Below are positions 15,051 to 22,923 of a DNA stretch of 62,227 nucleotides, in pieces. Position numbers and translations under genes: made by a program. The notes beneath the pieces were generated by a model. The model ran no database searches, had not been told where the DNA came from, and saw only the letters and a program-made list of their open reading frames with translations. The stretch comes from UMGS1590 sp963558655 (GTDB lineage Bacteria; Bacillota; Peptococcia; Peptococcales; Peptococcaceae), in the NCBI GenBank assembly GCA_963558655.1, contig CAUWHJ010000018.1:1-62227 (forward strand), in the 5' to 3' direction. Numbering within the stretch: position 1 is the first letter of the stretch; every line of letters begins with the position of its first letter.

Positions 15051-16391
15051 ATGTTAATTGAAAAATTGATGAAAGAACCTGAAGCATTTAAGGAGCAAGC
15101 GGTGCAGTTAAATGGGTGGGTGCGTTCTAACCGCAAACAAAAAAGTTTTGGTTTTATTGCGCTCAATGATGGAACCACTTTGAAAAATCTTCAGCTCGTG
15201 TACGATGATACGCTGGCGAATTTTGAGGAAATTGGTCACCTTACAGTGGGCAGTGCGCTTTCGTGTGAAGGCAAGGTTGTACTTACTGAAGGTGGAAAGC
15301 AGCCATTTGAGATTCACGTGGAAAAGCTGGAGATTTTGAACCAGGCGCCGAGTGATTATCCGCTGCAAAAGAAGCGGCATAGTTTTGAGTATTTGCGTAC
15401 ACAGGCCCATTTGCGTCCACGCACGAATACTTTTTCGGCCGTTTTTCGTCTGCGTTCGGTGATGGCTTATGCCGTCCATCAGTTTTTCCAGGAGCGCGGC
15501 TTTATTTATGCAACAACGCCGATCATTACGGCAAGTGATGCCGAAGGTGCGGGCGAGATGTTCCGTGTGTCAACTGGCGAGACGAAAGAATTTTTTGGTA
15601 AGCCGGCGAATCTTTCTGTGAGCGGTCAGCTCAATGCCGAAGCGATGGCACTGGCTTTTCAAAATGTGTACACGTTTGGGCCGACTTTCCGTGCAGAGAA
15701 TTCTAACACGGCGCGTCATGCGGCTGAATTTTGGATGATCGAACCGGAAATCGCTTTTGCAGATTTGAGCGATGACATTGCTTTGGCAGAGGACTTTATT
15801 AAGTACATGATTGCAGCCGCATTTGAACGTTTGCCAGATGAAATGGCGTTCTTTGACGAGCGCATTGAAAAAGGTTTGGCTGAACGATTGCGTGCAGTGG
15901 CTGAAGCTGAGTTTGTACGAATGACATATACTGAAGCGGTGTCGCTGCTTGAAAAGAGTGGCAAGACGTTTGAATTTCCGGTGAAGTGGGGCATTGACCT
16001 GCAAAGTGAGCACGAGCGTTTTCTCACCGAAGAGATTGTGAAAGGCCCAGTTTTTCTGACTGATTATCCAAAAGACATCAAGGCGTTCTATATGCGTGCT
16101 AATGACGACGGACAAACCGTTGCTGCGGTAGACCTTTTGGTACCAGGAATTGGTGAGATTATCGGAGGCAGCCAGCGCGAGGAACGTCTTGACTTGTTAG
16201 AAGCACGTATGCGGGCGTTAGGCATGGATACGGCTGGCTATGAGTGGTACCTGGATTTGCGACGCTTTGGCGGTGTGAAGCATGCTGGATTTGGTGTTGG
16301 GTTCGAGCGATTGCTTATGTATCTTAGTGGTATGGCCAACATTCGTGATGTGATTCCGTTCCCACGCACACCAGGCTCGATTTTATTTTAA
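15051..16391 (+). CDS. asnS: Asparaginyl-tRNA synthetase
   Basis: A 446-residue class IIb synthetase that loads asparagine on tRNA-Asn. The N-terminal OB fold (residues 17-100, VQLNGWVRSNRKQKSFGFI) binds the anticodon. Class II motif 2 is FRAENSNTARHAAEFWMIE and motif 3 is GFGVGFERLLMYLSG, with the AsnRS-typical ending RDVIPFPRTPG. AsnRS rather than AspRS is supported by length and the FPRTPGS ending. It follows rbgA by 9 bases. The window also starts with a tRNA-Asn, though far away. Confidence 0.95.
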   Translation: MLIEKLMKEPEAFKEQAVQLNGWVRSNRKQKSFGFIALNDGTTLKNLQLVYDDTLANFEEIGHLTVGSALSCEGKVVLTEGGKQPFEIHVEKLEILNQAPSDYPLQKKRHSFEYLRTQAHLRPRTNTFSAVFRLRSVMAYAVHQFFQERGFIYATTPIITASDAEGAGEMFRVSTGETKEFFGKPANLSVSGQLNAEAMALAFQNVYTFGPTFRAENSNTARHAAEFWMIEPEIAFADLSDDIALAEDFIKYMIAAAFERLPDEMAFFDERIEKGLAERLRAVAEAEFVRMTYTEAVSLLEKSGKTFEFPVKWGIDLQSEHERFLTEEIVKGPVFLTDYPKDIKAFYMRANDDGQTVAAVDLLVPGIGEIIGGSQREERLDLLEARMRALGMDTAGYEWYLDLRRFGGVKHAGFGVGFERLLMYLSGMANIRDVIPFPRTPGSILF

Positions 16392-16404
16392 GGAGAAGAT
16401 AATT

Positions 16405-16899
16405 ATGGCAAAAGACGCAACATTTGATATTGTTTCTGAAGTCAATATGGCAGAGGTTACCAATGCAGTGAACCAAACTGAACGCGAAATTACTCAGCGT
16501 TATGATTTTAAGGGCGTGCAGTCTGAGATTGTGTTGGAAAAAGACTCTGTAAAGATTACAACTGCTGATGATATGCATCTCAAAAGCATCATTGATGTGC
16601 TGCAATCGAAGTTCATTAAACGTCAGGTGCCGATTGATAACCTTGAATATGGCAAGATTGAATCGGCTGCCGGTGGTGCTGTGCGTCAAATTGTGACGAT
16701 TAAGCAGGGGATTGATAAAGACCTTGGCAAAAAAATCACCAAGGACATTAAAGATACCAAGCTGAAGGTGCAGCCACAATTCATGGAAAATAAGATTCGT
16801 GTCAGTGGTAAGAAAATTGATGATTTGCAGGCTGTTATTGCTAAGCTTAAAGAAAACGATTATGGTATTGCTTTGCAATTCAACAATTTCCGTTCTTAA
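16405..16899 (+). CDS. YajQ-family nucleotide-binding protein
   Basis: A 164-residue protein of the YajQ (UPF0234) family: the start FDIVSEVNMAEVTNAVNQ, the RYDFKG motif and the ending KENDYGIALQFNNFRS are characteristic. Members bind nucleotides, in some bacteria cyclic di-GMP, and have two ferredoxin-like folds. It is the last gene of the lepB operon, 13 bases after asnS and behind AAGGAGAAG. Its role here is unknown. Confidence 0.93.
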   Translation: MAKDATFDIVSEVNMAEVTNAVNQTEREITQRYDFKGVQSEIVLEKDSVKITTADDMHLKSIIDVLQSKFIKRQVPIDNLEYGKIESAAGGAVRQIVTIKQGIDKDLGKKITKDIKDTKLKVQPQFMENKIRVSGKKIDDLQAVIAKLKENDYGIALQFNNFRS

Positions 16900-16908
16900 T
16901 CAATTCAT

Positions 16909-16936
16909 GCCTGTGCTATCTGCGCAGGCTTTTTTA
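16909..16936 (+). terminator. Intrinsic terminator of the lepB operon
   Basis: GCCTGTGC pairs with GCGCAGGC (16909-16929), followed by six T. Confidence 0.88.
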
Positions 16937-16948
16937 TGAGGTGAGCCA

Positions 16949-17011
16949 ATGAAACGTAACATTGATTTACTCCGTGCAGAGCCAGTTCTGCGCGACCAGT
17001 GCACGGAGTAG
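16949..17011 (+). CDS. 20-codon mini-ORF containing a perfect inverted repeat
   Basis: An ATG at 16949 behind GAGGTGAG opens MKRNIDLLRAEPVLRDQCTE and stops at 17011. Most of it is taken up by the 11-bp inverted repeat at 16968-17010. The N-terminus could be a remnant of a longer gene or a leader peptide for the next gene; no homologue is recognised. Confidence 0.35.
   Translation: MKRNIDLLRAEPVLRDQCTE
16968..17010. repeat. Perfect 11-bp inverted repeat
   Basis: TACTCCGTGCA (16968-16978) and TGCACGGAGTA (17000-17010) are exact inverted copies with 21 bases between. It lies between a terminator and the small HTH gene at 17072. There is no T tract, so it may be an RNA hairpin or a protein-binding site. 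Confidence 0.6.
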
Positions 17012-17071
17012 AAATGTCGCGCACATGCTGGCTGATTCCTGTTGAACGATTCATTCAAAGGAGGAGCAAGC

Positions 17072-17329
17072 ATGAAATATATCAATGCTAATGAGATCCT
17101 GCCAGAAGCACTGGTGCGTGAGTTGCAGCAGTATCTTTCGGGCGGCTATATTTATGTGCCGAGTGTGCAGGCAAAAGGCTGGGGCGAGGTTTCTGGTTAT
17201 CGTAGGGAGCTTGCTTCGCGAAACCGTGCTATCGTGTGTGCCTATCGTGAGGGGACAACGGTGCCGGAGCTTGCGAAACGTTATGCGCTTTCAGAATCGG
17301 CTATTCGTAAAATTATCTATCAACAATAA
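17072..17329 (+). CDS. Small HTH protein, CD3324 / Mor-activator-like family
   Basis: An 85-residue protein. It begins MKYINANEILPEALVREL and continues with YLSGGYIYVPS, as in the small CD3324-type proteins of Clostridia, related to the Mor transcription activator C-terminal domain. The last 40 residues form a helix-turn-helix (TVPELAKRYALSESAIRKII). AAAGGAGGAG places the start at 17072 rather than at 17042. It is a likely DNA-binding regulator with unknown target. Confidence 0.8.
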   Translation: MKYINANEILPEALVRELQQYLSGGYIYVPSVQAKGWGEVSGYRRELASRNRAIVCAYREGTTVPELAKRYALSESAIRKIIYQQ

Positions 17330-17337
17330 AATGCTGG

Positions 17338-17367
17338 AGGTTGCTTCTGGAAAGAGGCAACCTTTTT
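17338..17367 (+). terminator. Intrinsic terminator
   Basis: AGGTTGC pairs with GCAACCT, followed by five T, right after the small HTH gene. Confidence 0.75.
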
Positions 17368-17451
17368 ATTATACTTTTTGTTTCGGCAGCGTTTGCGGGA
17401 TAGCGGTAGGGAAGGAACTGGTCTATGATAAACATGAAGGGAGTGACGATG

Positions 17452-18165
17452 ATGTGTACTCGATTTGTGTTTCGCGGCGAGGATGTTCTTACTGGTTTCA
17501 ATTTTGATATTGATTTGAAGATGTGGGATCATCGTTTGTTGTTCGATGGACAGCGATTTTACATTGGTATCTTACAACCTGATGGTAAGCGTCACGGTTA
17601 TCATGGGGTTAACGCTAATGGTAATGTGGGTACGCTGCTCTATGTGCATGGCAATGCTGCCGGCGTTTATTGTGAAGATATGAACTGTATGACGATTGCT
17701 GAGTTAACAGAAGCGTTTATCAGTGGGCGCTTTAGTTATGAAGAAGTACGTGCTTTACTTGAACGGAAAATGGTGCTTTATGCGCCGGATGCAACCATGC
17801 AGGCTATGCTTTCAGATGTTCGAGGACGGACGTTGATTATCGAGCCAGGAATTGGCTGGCGCGAAGAATGTAATACACCGTTTTCACTTATCACGAATTA
17901 TTCTGTGATTGCACCCAAAAGTACGGCGCCTTATGTTGTTCCAGGCGATGATCGTTATGAACGCGCGAGAGAGATGCTTGAGCAATATGATGTAGCGTTT
18001 GGCGTAAAGGACGCTTTTCAAGTACTCAGTGCAGTACAACAAGAGGAGCCGTGGGCGACGCGTGTATCTTTTGTTTACAGTGTACAAAAGCAAACCGTTT
18101 ATTATTGTGAAAATCGTGATTTTGTAAATGTAAAAAAGGTGGTGTTCTCAAATGGATGCAGCTAA
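17452..18165 (+). CDS. Linear-amide C-N hydrolase (Ntn, choloylglycine hydrolase-like)
   Basis: A 237-residue N-terminal nucleophile hydrolase. Starting at ATG 17452 puts Cys at position 2 (MCTRFVFRGED), and removal of Met would expose the catalytic Cys, as in bile salt hydrolases and penicillin V acylases. Earlier in-frame ATGs (17425, 17434, 17449) would block this, and the GAAGGGAGTG ribosome site fits 17452. The GVNANGN segment corresponds to the family's NGxN-type motif. It is shorter than the usual 310-330 residues, so substrate specificity is open. Its end overlaps the acetyltransferase by 14 bases. Confidence 0.75.
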   Translation: MCTRFVFRGEDVLTGFNFDIDLKMWDHRLLFDGQRFYIGILQPDGKRHGYHGVNANGNVGTLLYVHGNAAGVYCEDMNCMTIAELTEAFISGRFSYEEVRALLERKMVLYAPDATMQAMLSDVRGRTLIIEPGIGWREECNTPFSLITNYSVIAPKSTAPYVVPGDDRYERAREMLEQYDVAFGVKDAFQVLSAVQQEEPWATRVSFVYSVQKQTVYYCENRDFVNVKKVVFSNGCS

Positions 18166-18787
18166 AATTTATCCGCGTAGCAATGATAGAGAGACGGTGT
18201 ATCTGAAAAATGTAGTGACAGATCCGTTTATTTCTGTTGGTGATTATACGATCTACAATGATTTTGTGAATGATCCAAGAGATTTTCAGAAAAATAATGT
18301 GTGTTATCATTACCCTATCAATGGCGATCGTCTTGTGATTGGAAAATTTTGTTCTATTGCCTGTGGTGCGACGTTTCTTTTTACTAGTGCCAATCATAGT
18401 TTGCGATCGTTATCGACCTACCCATTTCCAATCTTTTTTGAAGAATGGGGGCTTGATGTGGCGAATATTACTGAGGCTTGGGATAAAAAGGGCGATATTA
18501 TTGTAGGAAATGACGTTTGGATTGGTTACGAAGCTGTCATACTTAATGGTGTAACCATTGGTGATGGAGCTATTGTTGCAGCTCGTGCTGTGGTGACTGA
18601 AGATGTGCAGCCTTATACCATTGTCGGTGGCGTGCCGGCTCGTACGATTCGTCGGCGATTTGATGATGCGCATATTGCACAGCTACAAAACTTGCACTGG
18701 TGGGATTGGCCGGCTGATCAATTGCGTAGGAATATTCGCGCATTGCAACATGGGGATTTAGAGCGCGTTGAAAGGTTGTTGACTTGA
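18152..18787 (+). CDS. Vat/CatB-type xenobiotic O-acetyltransferase
   Basis: A 211-residue left-handed beta-helix acetyltransferase of the hexapeptide-repeat family. Typical blocks are YHYPINGDRLVIGKFCSIA, the catalytic His in SANHSLRSLSTYPF, GNDVWIGYEAVILNGVTIGDGAIVAA, and IVGGVPARTIRRRF. This pattern is that of streptogramin A (Vat) and chloramphenicol (CatB/XAT) acetyltransferases, which use acetyl-CoA. The C-terminus WWDWPADQLRRNI also matches. It overlaps the Ntn hydrolase by 14 bases. Which drug or natural metabolite it modifies cannot be read from sequence. Confidence 0.85.
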   Translation: MDAAKIYPRSNDRETVYLKNVVTDPFISVGDYTIYNDFVNDPRDFQKNNVCYHYPINGDRLVIGKFCSIACGATFLFTSANHSLRSLSTYPFPIFFEEWGLDVANITEAWDKKGDIIVGNDVWIGYEAVILNGVTIGDGAIVAARAVVTEDVQPYTIVGGVPARTIRRRFDDAHIAQLQNLHWWDWPADQLRRNIRALQHGDLERVERLLT

Positions 18788-18812
18788 TTTGCAGGATGCC
18801 TTTGTTTACAAT
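18784..18812 (+). promoter_or_regulatory. Promoter of the MBL-fold hydrolase
   Basis: TTGATT (18784-18789), 17 bases, TACAAT (18807-18812). The -35 box begins at the stop codon of the acetyltransferase. Confidence 0.65.
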
Positions 18813-18847
18813 AAAACGAACAAACAGATTTGGAGTGAAAAATAACT

Positions 18848-19552
18848 ATGGCAGTCTTGCAACGTTTGGCAGAGCGTATCCATTATCTGCCACATGAAGC
18901 CGAAGTGGACCGACCGATGTTGGTGCATCTGCAAGGTGAGCGATTTACGCTTGTTATTGATGCTGGTTATTCAAAGAACCATGTAGAATGTTTTTATAGC
19001 ACATTGCAGGCGGCGCAGTTGCCCTTGCCCGATTTTACGGTGCTGACGCATTGGCACTATGACCATAGTTTTGGTTTGAGCCATATTCATGGTTTGGGCA
19101 TCGCCTGTGCAGCTACGAACAAACATTTGTTAAGAGCGCAGACAGCTGCTCTTGAGCCGGACTATTTTCTAAGGTGTAAAGCGGAAGATTCTTATTTTGC
19201 GCGTGAGTATGCAGCACAAGCGGCGCCATCTATTGTGCCGGCAGCGATGACTTTTGAAAACAATCTGTGGATGGAGCTTGGTGGTTTGCAGGTGCATTGT
19301 CAGCATATTTGTTCTCCACACAGCGATGACTGCGTTTGTATTCATGTTCCGAAGGAGCGGTTGCTTTTTCTGGGCGATGCAGTTTGTGGGGATTATTTTA
19401 ATGCAGGCTATATGGATAAGCAAAAATTGGCCAGTATTATTGATTTTATTGCTGGAATAGAATGTGATACCTGTGTGCTTAGCCATGAAGCGCTAATCAC
19501 AAAAAGACAACTTCTTAAAGAGTTGCGCGAGGAGCTGGCTGAAGAGGCGTAA
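18848..19552 (+). CDS. Metallo-beta-lactamase-fold hydrolase
   Basis: A 234-residue MBL-fold protein. The zinc motif is THWHYDHSFG (HxHxDH, about residues 62-67). A later CSPHSDDCVCIHVP and LFLGDAVCGD provide further metal ligands, and SHEALI carries the last His. The family includes thioesterases, lactonases and hydrolases; the sequence does not show the specific group. Monocistronic. Confidence 0.85.
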   Translation: MAVLQRLAERIHYLPHEAEVDRPMLVHLQGERFTLVIDAGYSKNHVECFYSTLQAAQLPLPDFTVLTHWHYDHSFGLSHIHGLGIACAATNKHLLRAQTAALEPDYFLRCKAEDSYFAREYAAQAAPSIVPAAMTFENNLWMELGGLQVHCQHICSPHSDDCVCIHVPKERLLFLGDAVCGDYFNAGYMDKQKLASIIDFIAGIECDTCVLSHEALITKRQLLKELREELAEEA

Positions 19553-19607
19553 AAGATAAGAAACCAGCGTAAAGCAGAGGGTAAAAGAGAACAATAGAAA
19601 ATTGCTT

Positions 19608-19641
19608 TCACCGTAGGCTGAGAATCCTACGGTGATTTTTT
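19608..19641 (+). terminator. Intrinsic terminator
   Basis: TCACCGTAGG (19608-19617) pairs perfectly with CCTACGGTGA (19626-19635), followed by a T tract. Confidence 0.93.
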
Positions 19642-19649
19642 CTGTGTTG

Positions 19650-19658
19650 TGGTATAAT
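19650..19658 (+). promoter_or_regulatory. Extended -10 promoter of the TraX-like gene
   Basis: TGG plus a consensus TATAAT (19653-19658), 44 bases before the GTG start. No clear -35 box; the terminator hairpin lies there. Confidence 0.65.
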
Positions 19659-19701
19659 AGACAAATCTTGGCAATGTAGAGAATTATAAGGAGGGGATGG
19701 G

Positions 19702-20424
19702 GTGACGCTTAATCGCGATGTGATTAAATATTTTGCGATGGTGACCATGCTGGGCAACCATGTGGCTAATATTTTTATGGCGCCGTCACTTTGGCGAACC
19801 ATACTTATTGATCTTGGCTATTTTACGGCGCCGGTGATGTGCTATTTTTTGGTGGAAGGGTATCATTATACACATTCAAAAGCGCACTATGCTTTTCGTT
19901 TGGCGTTGTTTGCGGCACTCTCGCAGTTACCGTTCTCGTTGGCTTTCAGTCAGGGGGCAGTGTTGTCGTTTGTAGGCATGAATATGCTTTATACCTTATT
20001 GATATGTTTCGCAATTTTGGTTGTTCTTGAGCGTGTGCAACAACTTGCATTGCGTATGGTGGCGGTGCTTGCTCTCACCCTCCTTACAGCAAATGCAGAC
20101 TGGGCATTGATGGCGCCGATTTTTACTTTGCTGTTTTCCTGGGCGTGGGGAAGTCGTGAACGCTTAAAGCAAGCCTTTGTTATAGCATTGGTTCTCTTTG
20201 GTCTCAATGGTTATGTTGCCTATGCGGCGTATGCGCCCGTGCTTGCCAGCTTTTTTCATGCCTTAGGGCAGATGAGCGGTATGGCGTTGGCAGCGCTGGT
20301 GCTTATTTACGGCTATAATGGCAAACGAATGCAGCATGGTCGCGCCTTTTCTAAATGGTTCTTTTATGTGTTTTATCCAGGTCATTTGCTCGTTTTAGGC
20401 TTGATACGACTGTTTTTGTTGTAG
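19702..20424 (+). CDS. TraX-family integral membrane protein
   Basis: A 240-residue protein with about eight hydrophobic helices. The start LNRDVIKYFAMVTMLGNHVANIF and the early VMCYFLVEGYHYT block are typical of the TraX family, named after the F-pilin acetyltransferase and distantly related to membrane acyltransferases. Chromosomal members in Bacillota have unknown acceptors. The start is GTG 19702 behind AAGGAGGGG. The YPGHLLVLGLIR end is also conserved in the family. The neighbouring glycosyltransferase suggests a cell-envelope role, which is inference. Confidence 0.8.
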   Translation: MTLNRDVIKYFAMVTMLGNHVANIFMAPSLWRTILIDLGYFTAPVMCYFLVEGYHYTHSKAHYAFRLALFAALSQLPFSLAFSQGAVLSFVGMNMLYTLLICFAILVVLERVQQLALRMVAVLALTLLTANADWALMAPIFTLLFSWAWGSRERLKQAFVIALVLFGLNGYVAYAAYAPVLASFFHALGQMSGMALAALVLIYGYNGKRMQHGRAFSKWFFYVFYPGHLLVLGLIRLFLL

Positions 20425-20432
20425 AGTTTCAG

Positions 20433-20461
20433 TTGCGAAAGCGCGGGAAACTGGCTATACT
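20433..20461 (+). promoter_or_regulatory. Promoter of the glycosyltransferase gene
   Basis: TTGCGA (20433-20438), 17 bases, TATACT (20456-20461). Confidence 0.8.
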
Positions 20462-20497
20462 ACTATAAAGAAAGAGTTAGGAAAATGGGGGGATATT

Positions 20498-21781
20498 GTG
20501 GTAACGTCCATCATCTATGGCGTCAATTTTGCAATCGGGATTCTCTTTTTTGTGATGTATTTCTATCAGATGGTCTATCTGGTGATTGGCTTGATTGATA
20601 AATTGCGCCATAAAAAAGCGTACACACCTAAAAAAATGCACAAAATTGCCGTGCTGATTTCGGCGCGCAATGAAAGCAAAGTCATTGGCGAACTTTGTAA
20701 GAGCATTCAACAGCAAGATTATCCAGCCGATAAGCTGCATATTTTTGTTGTTGCTGATAATTGCACCGATAACACAGCGGACATATGTCGGCGTTTGGGG
20801 TGTACGGTGTTTGAACGTTTCAATAAACAGTACATCGGAAAAGGGTATGCGCTCAATTTTGCTTTTGAGAAAATTTTTGCAGACCCTGCCAATGACTATG
20901 AAGCGTTCATTATTCTCGATGCGGATAACTTGCTGACGAAAAATTATGTGGCAGAAATGAACAAGGTGTTCGATCAGGGGTATCGTGCGGCAACGAGCTA
21001 TCGTAATTCGAAAAACTATGCACAAAACTGGATTTCTTCAGGGTATGGACTGTGGTTTGTGCGTGAAGCAGAGTTCCTTAATCGGCCACGTTTTGTGTTG
21101 CACAATAGCTGCGCCATCAGTGGTACGGGGTTTTTGGTGGCAACGGAGCTGATTAAAGAACGCGGCGGCTGGAATTATCATCTTCTTACTGAAGATATTG
21201 AGTTTACAGCTGCAACTGTATTGACCGGTGAAAAAATTGGCTATGCACATGACGCCATGCTGTATGATGAGCAGCCAATCACCTTCAAACAATCTTGGAA
21301 CCAACGTATGCGTTGGGCGAAAGGATTTTATCAGGTGCTGGGAAAACATGGCTTGGGACTAGCCAAAACTATCTTTTCTTTTAACAAAGCCAGCTTTAGT
21401 GCTTTTGATATGTTAATGAATATCATGCCAGCACTGTTGATTATGTTGACCATGTTGATTTTTAATATTGCCATGTTGCTCTATGCGCTCTTTTTTGCGG
21501 ATATATCACTCAAAAGCGAGCTTTTGTCAACCTGTGGTATGGCAGTTGGGCTTTCTCTGGCGTATTATTATGGTATGTTGTTTTTCCTTGGTGCCGTAAC
21601 AACGCTAACAGAATGGCATAGAATTCTTGCTTCCGCCTGGATGAAAATTCGCACCATGTTTACCTTTCCACTATTTATGTTTACCTATGTGCCGATTGCC
21701 GTTGTGGCGATTTTCAAAAAAGTGGAATGGACACCAATTGAACATACCGTTGTTAAATCCATTGAAGATATGAAGCGATGA
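20498..21781 (+). CDS. Membrane-bound processive glycosyltransferase (GT2)
   Basis: A 427-residue family 2 glycosyltransferase. One N-terminal membrane helix is followed by a GT-A domain: VLISARNES start, nucleotide-sugar DADN (about residue 147), SGTGFLV, the TEDIE acceptor motif and QRMRW, the Q..RW signature of processive enzymes. Three or four C-terminal helices follow. Such enzymes make cell-surface polysaccharides or glycolipids. Product and acceptor are unknown. The start is GTG 20498 behind GGGGGGATA; no ATG is better placed. Confidence 0.87.
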   Translation: MVTSIIYGVNFAIGILFFVMYFYQMVYLVIGLIDKLRHKKAYTPKKMHKIAVLISARNESKVIGELCKSIQQQDYPADKLHIFVVADNCTDNTADICRRLGCTVFERFNKQYIGKGYALNFAFEKIFADPANDYEAFIILDADNLLTKNYVAEMNKVFDQGYRAATSYRNSKNYAQNWISSGYGLWFVREAEFLNRPRFVLHNSCAISGTGFLVATELIKERGGWNYHLLTEDIEFTAATVLTGEKIGYAHDAMLYDEQPITFKQSWNQRMRWAKGFYQVLGKHGLGLAKTIFSFNKASFSAFDMLMNIMPALLIMLTMLIFNIAMLLYALFFADISLKSELLSTCGMAVGLSLAYYYGMLFFLGAVTTLTEWHRILASAWMKIRTMFTFPLFMFTYVPIAVVAIFKKVEWTPIEHTVVKSIEDMKR

Positions 21782-21786
21782 ATTGA

Positions 21787-21831
21787 AACCCGATCACACT
21801 GTGTGAATACATGGTGCGGATCGGTTTTTTT
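21787..21831 (+). terminator. Intrinsic terminator
   Basis: The arms ACCCGATCaCAC and GTGcGGATCGGT pair with small mismatches, followed by seven T. Confidence 0.78.
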
Positions 21832-21832
21832 A

Positions 21833-21846
21833 TGCTATACTATAAT
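21833..21846 (+). promoter_or_regulatory. Promoter of the metallophosphoesterase gene
   Basis: TGC followed by TATACT (21836-21841) is an extended -10 element. An overlapping TATAAT at 21841-21846 could serve instead. Confidence 0.55.
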
Positions 21847-21908
21847 GGAAATGTATGACAAGCGTAAGAATCTTTCACTTTGATGGGCGTGATGATAAGG
21901 AGGCCGCT

Positions 21909-22751
21909 ATGAATATAGGATGGGGATGTGCAGGTTTGATCCTTGCAGCAGCGAGTGTACCGTTTAAGGCGTGGAGCAATTATGAAGCAAAGATCACGCG
22001 TTATACGTTGGAAGATGCCAACTGGCAGGGTCGTGGTCGCTTGCGTATCGCTTTGGTGAGTGACTTTCACGATGGTGACGGCATTTGGAGCGGACGTGCC
22101 TTGGCGCGGTTGGTGCGCCGTGAACAGGTGGATCTCATTTGCATTACGGGTGATTTTTTTGAACCGGGAAGAGAAGGAAAGCAGGCTTTTGATTTCTTAG
22201 ATGGTGTTTGTGACTGGCGACCGGTGTATTTTGTCAGCGGTAATCATGATGAAGGCATGGCGGATTATTCGCTTTTGAAAGAGCGCATCAGTCGTGTGTT
22301 CGGTGTTCATGTGTTGGACAATAGAGGGGTGCGCGTGCGGGTGAAAGAAAGTTGGGTAGAACTGTTTGGCGTACGTGATCGCACCGCTTATAGCGATGAA
22401 GACCAATGGCTTTGGCACGTTCAACAGCAGTTAAAGGAACAACGGGCATTCAGAGACGACTACCGCGTGCTGCTTTGTCATCGACCAGAACAAACTGCAT
22501 TGTTCGATCAGCTTCAGCAACATCTAGTGCTTAGTGGGCACGCACATGGCGGTCAATGGCGTTTTGGGCGGCGTGGAACTTTTGCACCGGGCCAAGGCTT
22601 TTTGCCACGTTACACCAAAGGCGTTTACCACCGTGGGAAAAAAGCGCCGTATGCTTTGATTGTAAGCAGCGGATTTGCAGTGGACCCTCATGTGCCACGT
22701 TTGAATAATCAGCCAGAACTGGTTATTATTGATATTGTTCATTCAGAATAA
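21909..22751 (+). CDS. Metallophosphoesterase, YkuE/YaeI type
   Basis: A 280-residue calcineurin-like phosphoesterase. All metal motifs are present: D-x-H in LVSDFHDGDG, GDxx in CITGDFFEPG, SGNHDEG, and GHAHGGQWRF. A hydrophobic N-terminal stretch (GWGCAGLILAAASVPF) may be a membrane anchor or signal. AAGGAGG before ATG 21909 selects this start over the upstream ATG at 21855. Related proteins (B. subtilis YkuE, E. coli YaeI) are lipid-associated phosphodiesterases of the cell surface. Confidence 0.87.
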   Translation: MNIGWGCAGLILAAASVPFKAWSNYEAKITRYTLEDANWQGRGRLRIALVSDFHDGDGIWSGRALARLVRREQVDLICITGDFFEPGREGKQAFDFLDGVCDWRPVYFVSGNHDEGMADYSLLKERISRVFGVHVLDNRGVRVRVKESWVELFGVRDRTAYSDEDQWLWHVQQQLKEQRAFRDDYRVLLCHRPEQTALFDQLQQHLVLSGHAHGGQWRFGRRGTFAPGQGFLPRYTKGVYHRGKKAPYALIVSSGFAVDPHVPRLNNQPELVIIDIVHSE

Positions 22752-22855
22752 GAATGTGTAAATACTCATATTTTTTTGGGAATTAGCAACATTCTGCTTA
22801 CTCATAGAAATAATTTTTCTATAAGATTCTTTTTTGCAAAATCTGTGAAAATTGC

Positions 22856-22883
22856 TTGTAACATTTTTCCGATACGTTATACT
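22856..22883 (+). promoter_or_regulatory. Promoter of the lactate permease gene
   Basis: TTGTAA (22856-22861), 16 bases, TATACT (22878-22883), 41 bases before the TTG start. Confidence 0.75.
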
Positions 22884-22923
22884 AAAGTGGTGATAATTTT
22901 TAAGAAAAAAAGGAGGTAAAACA

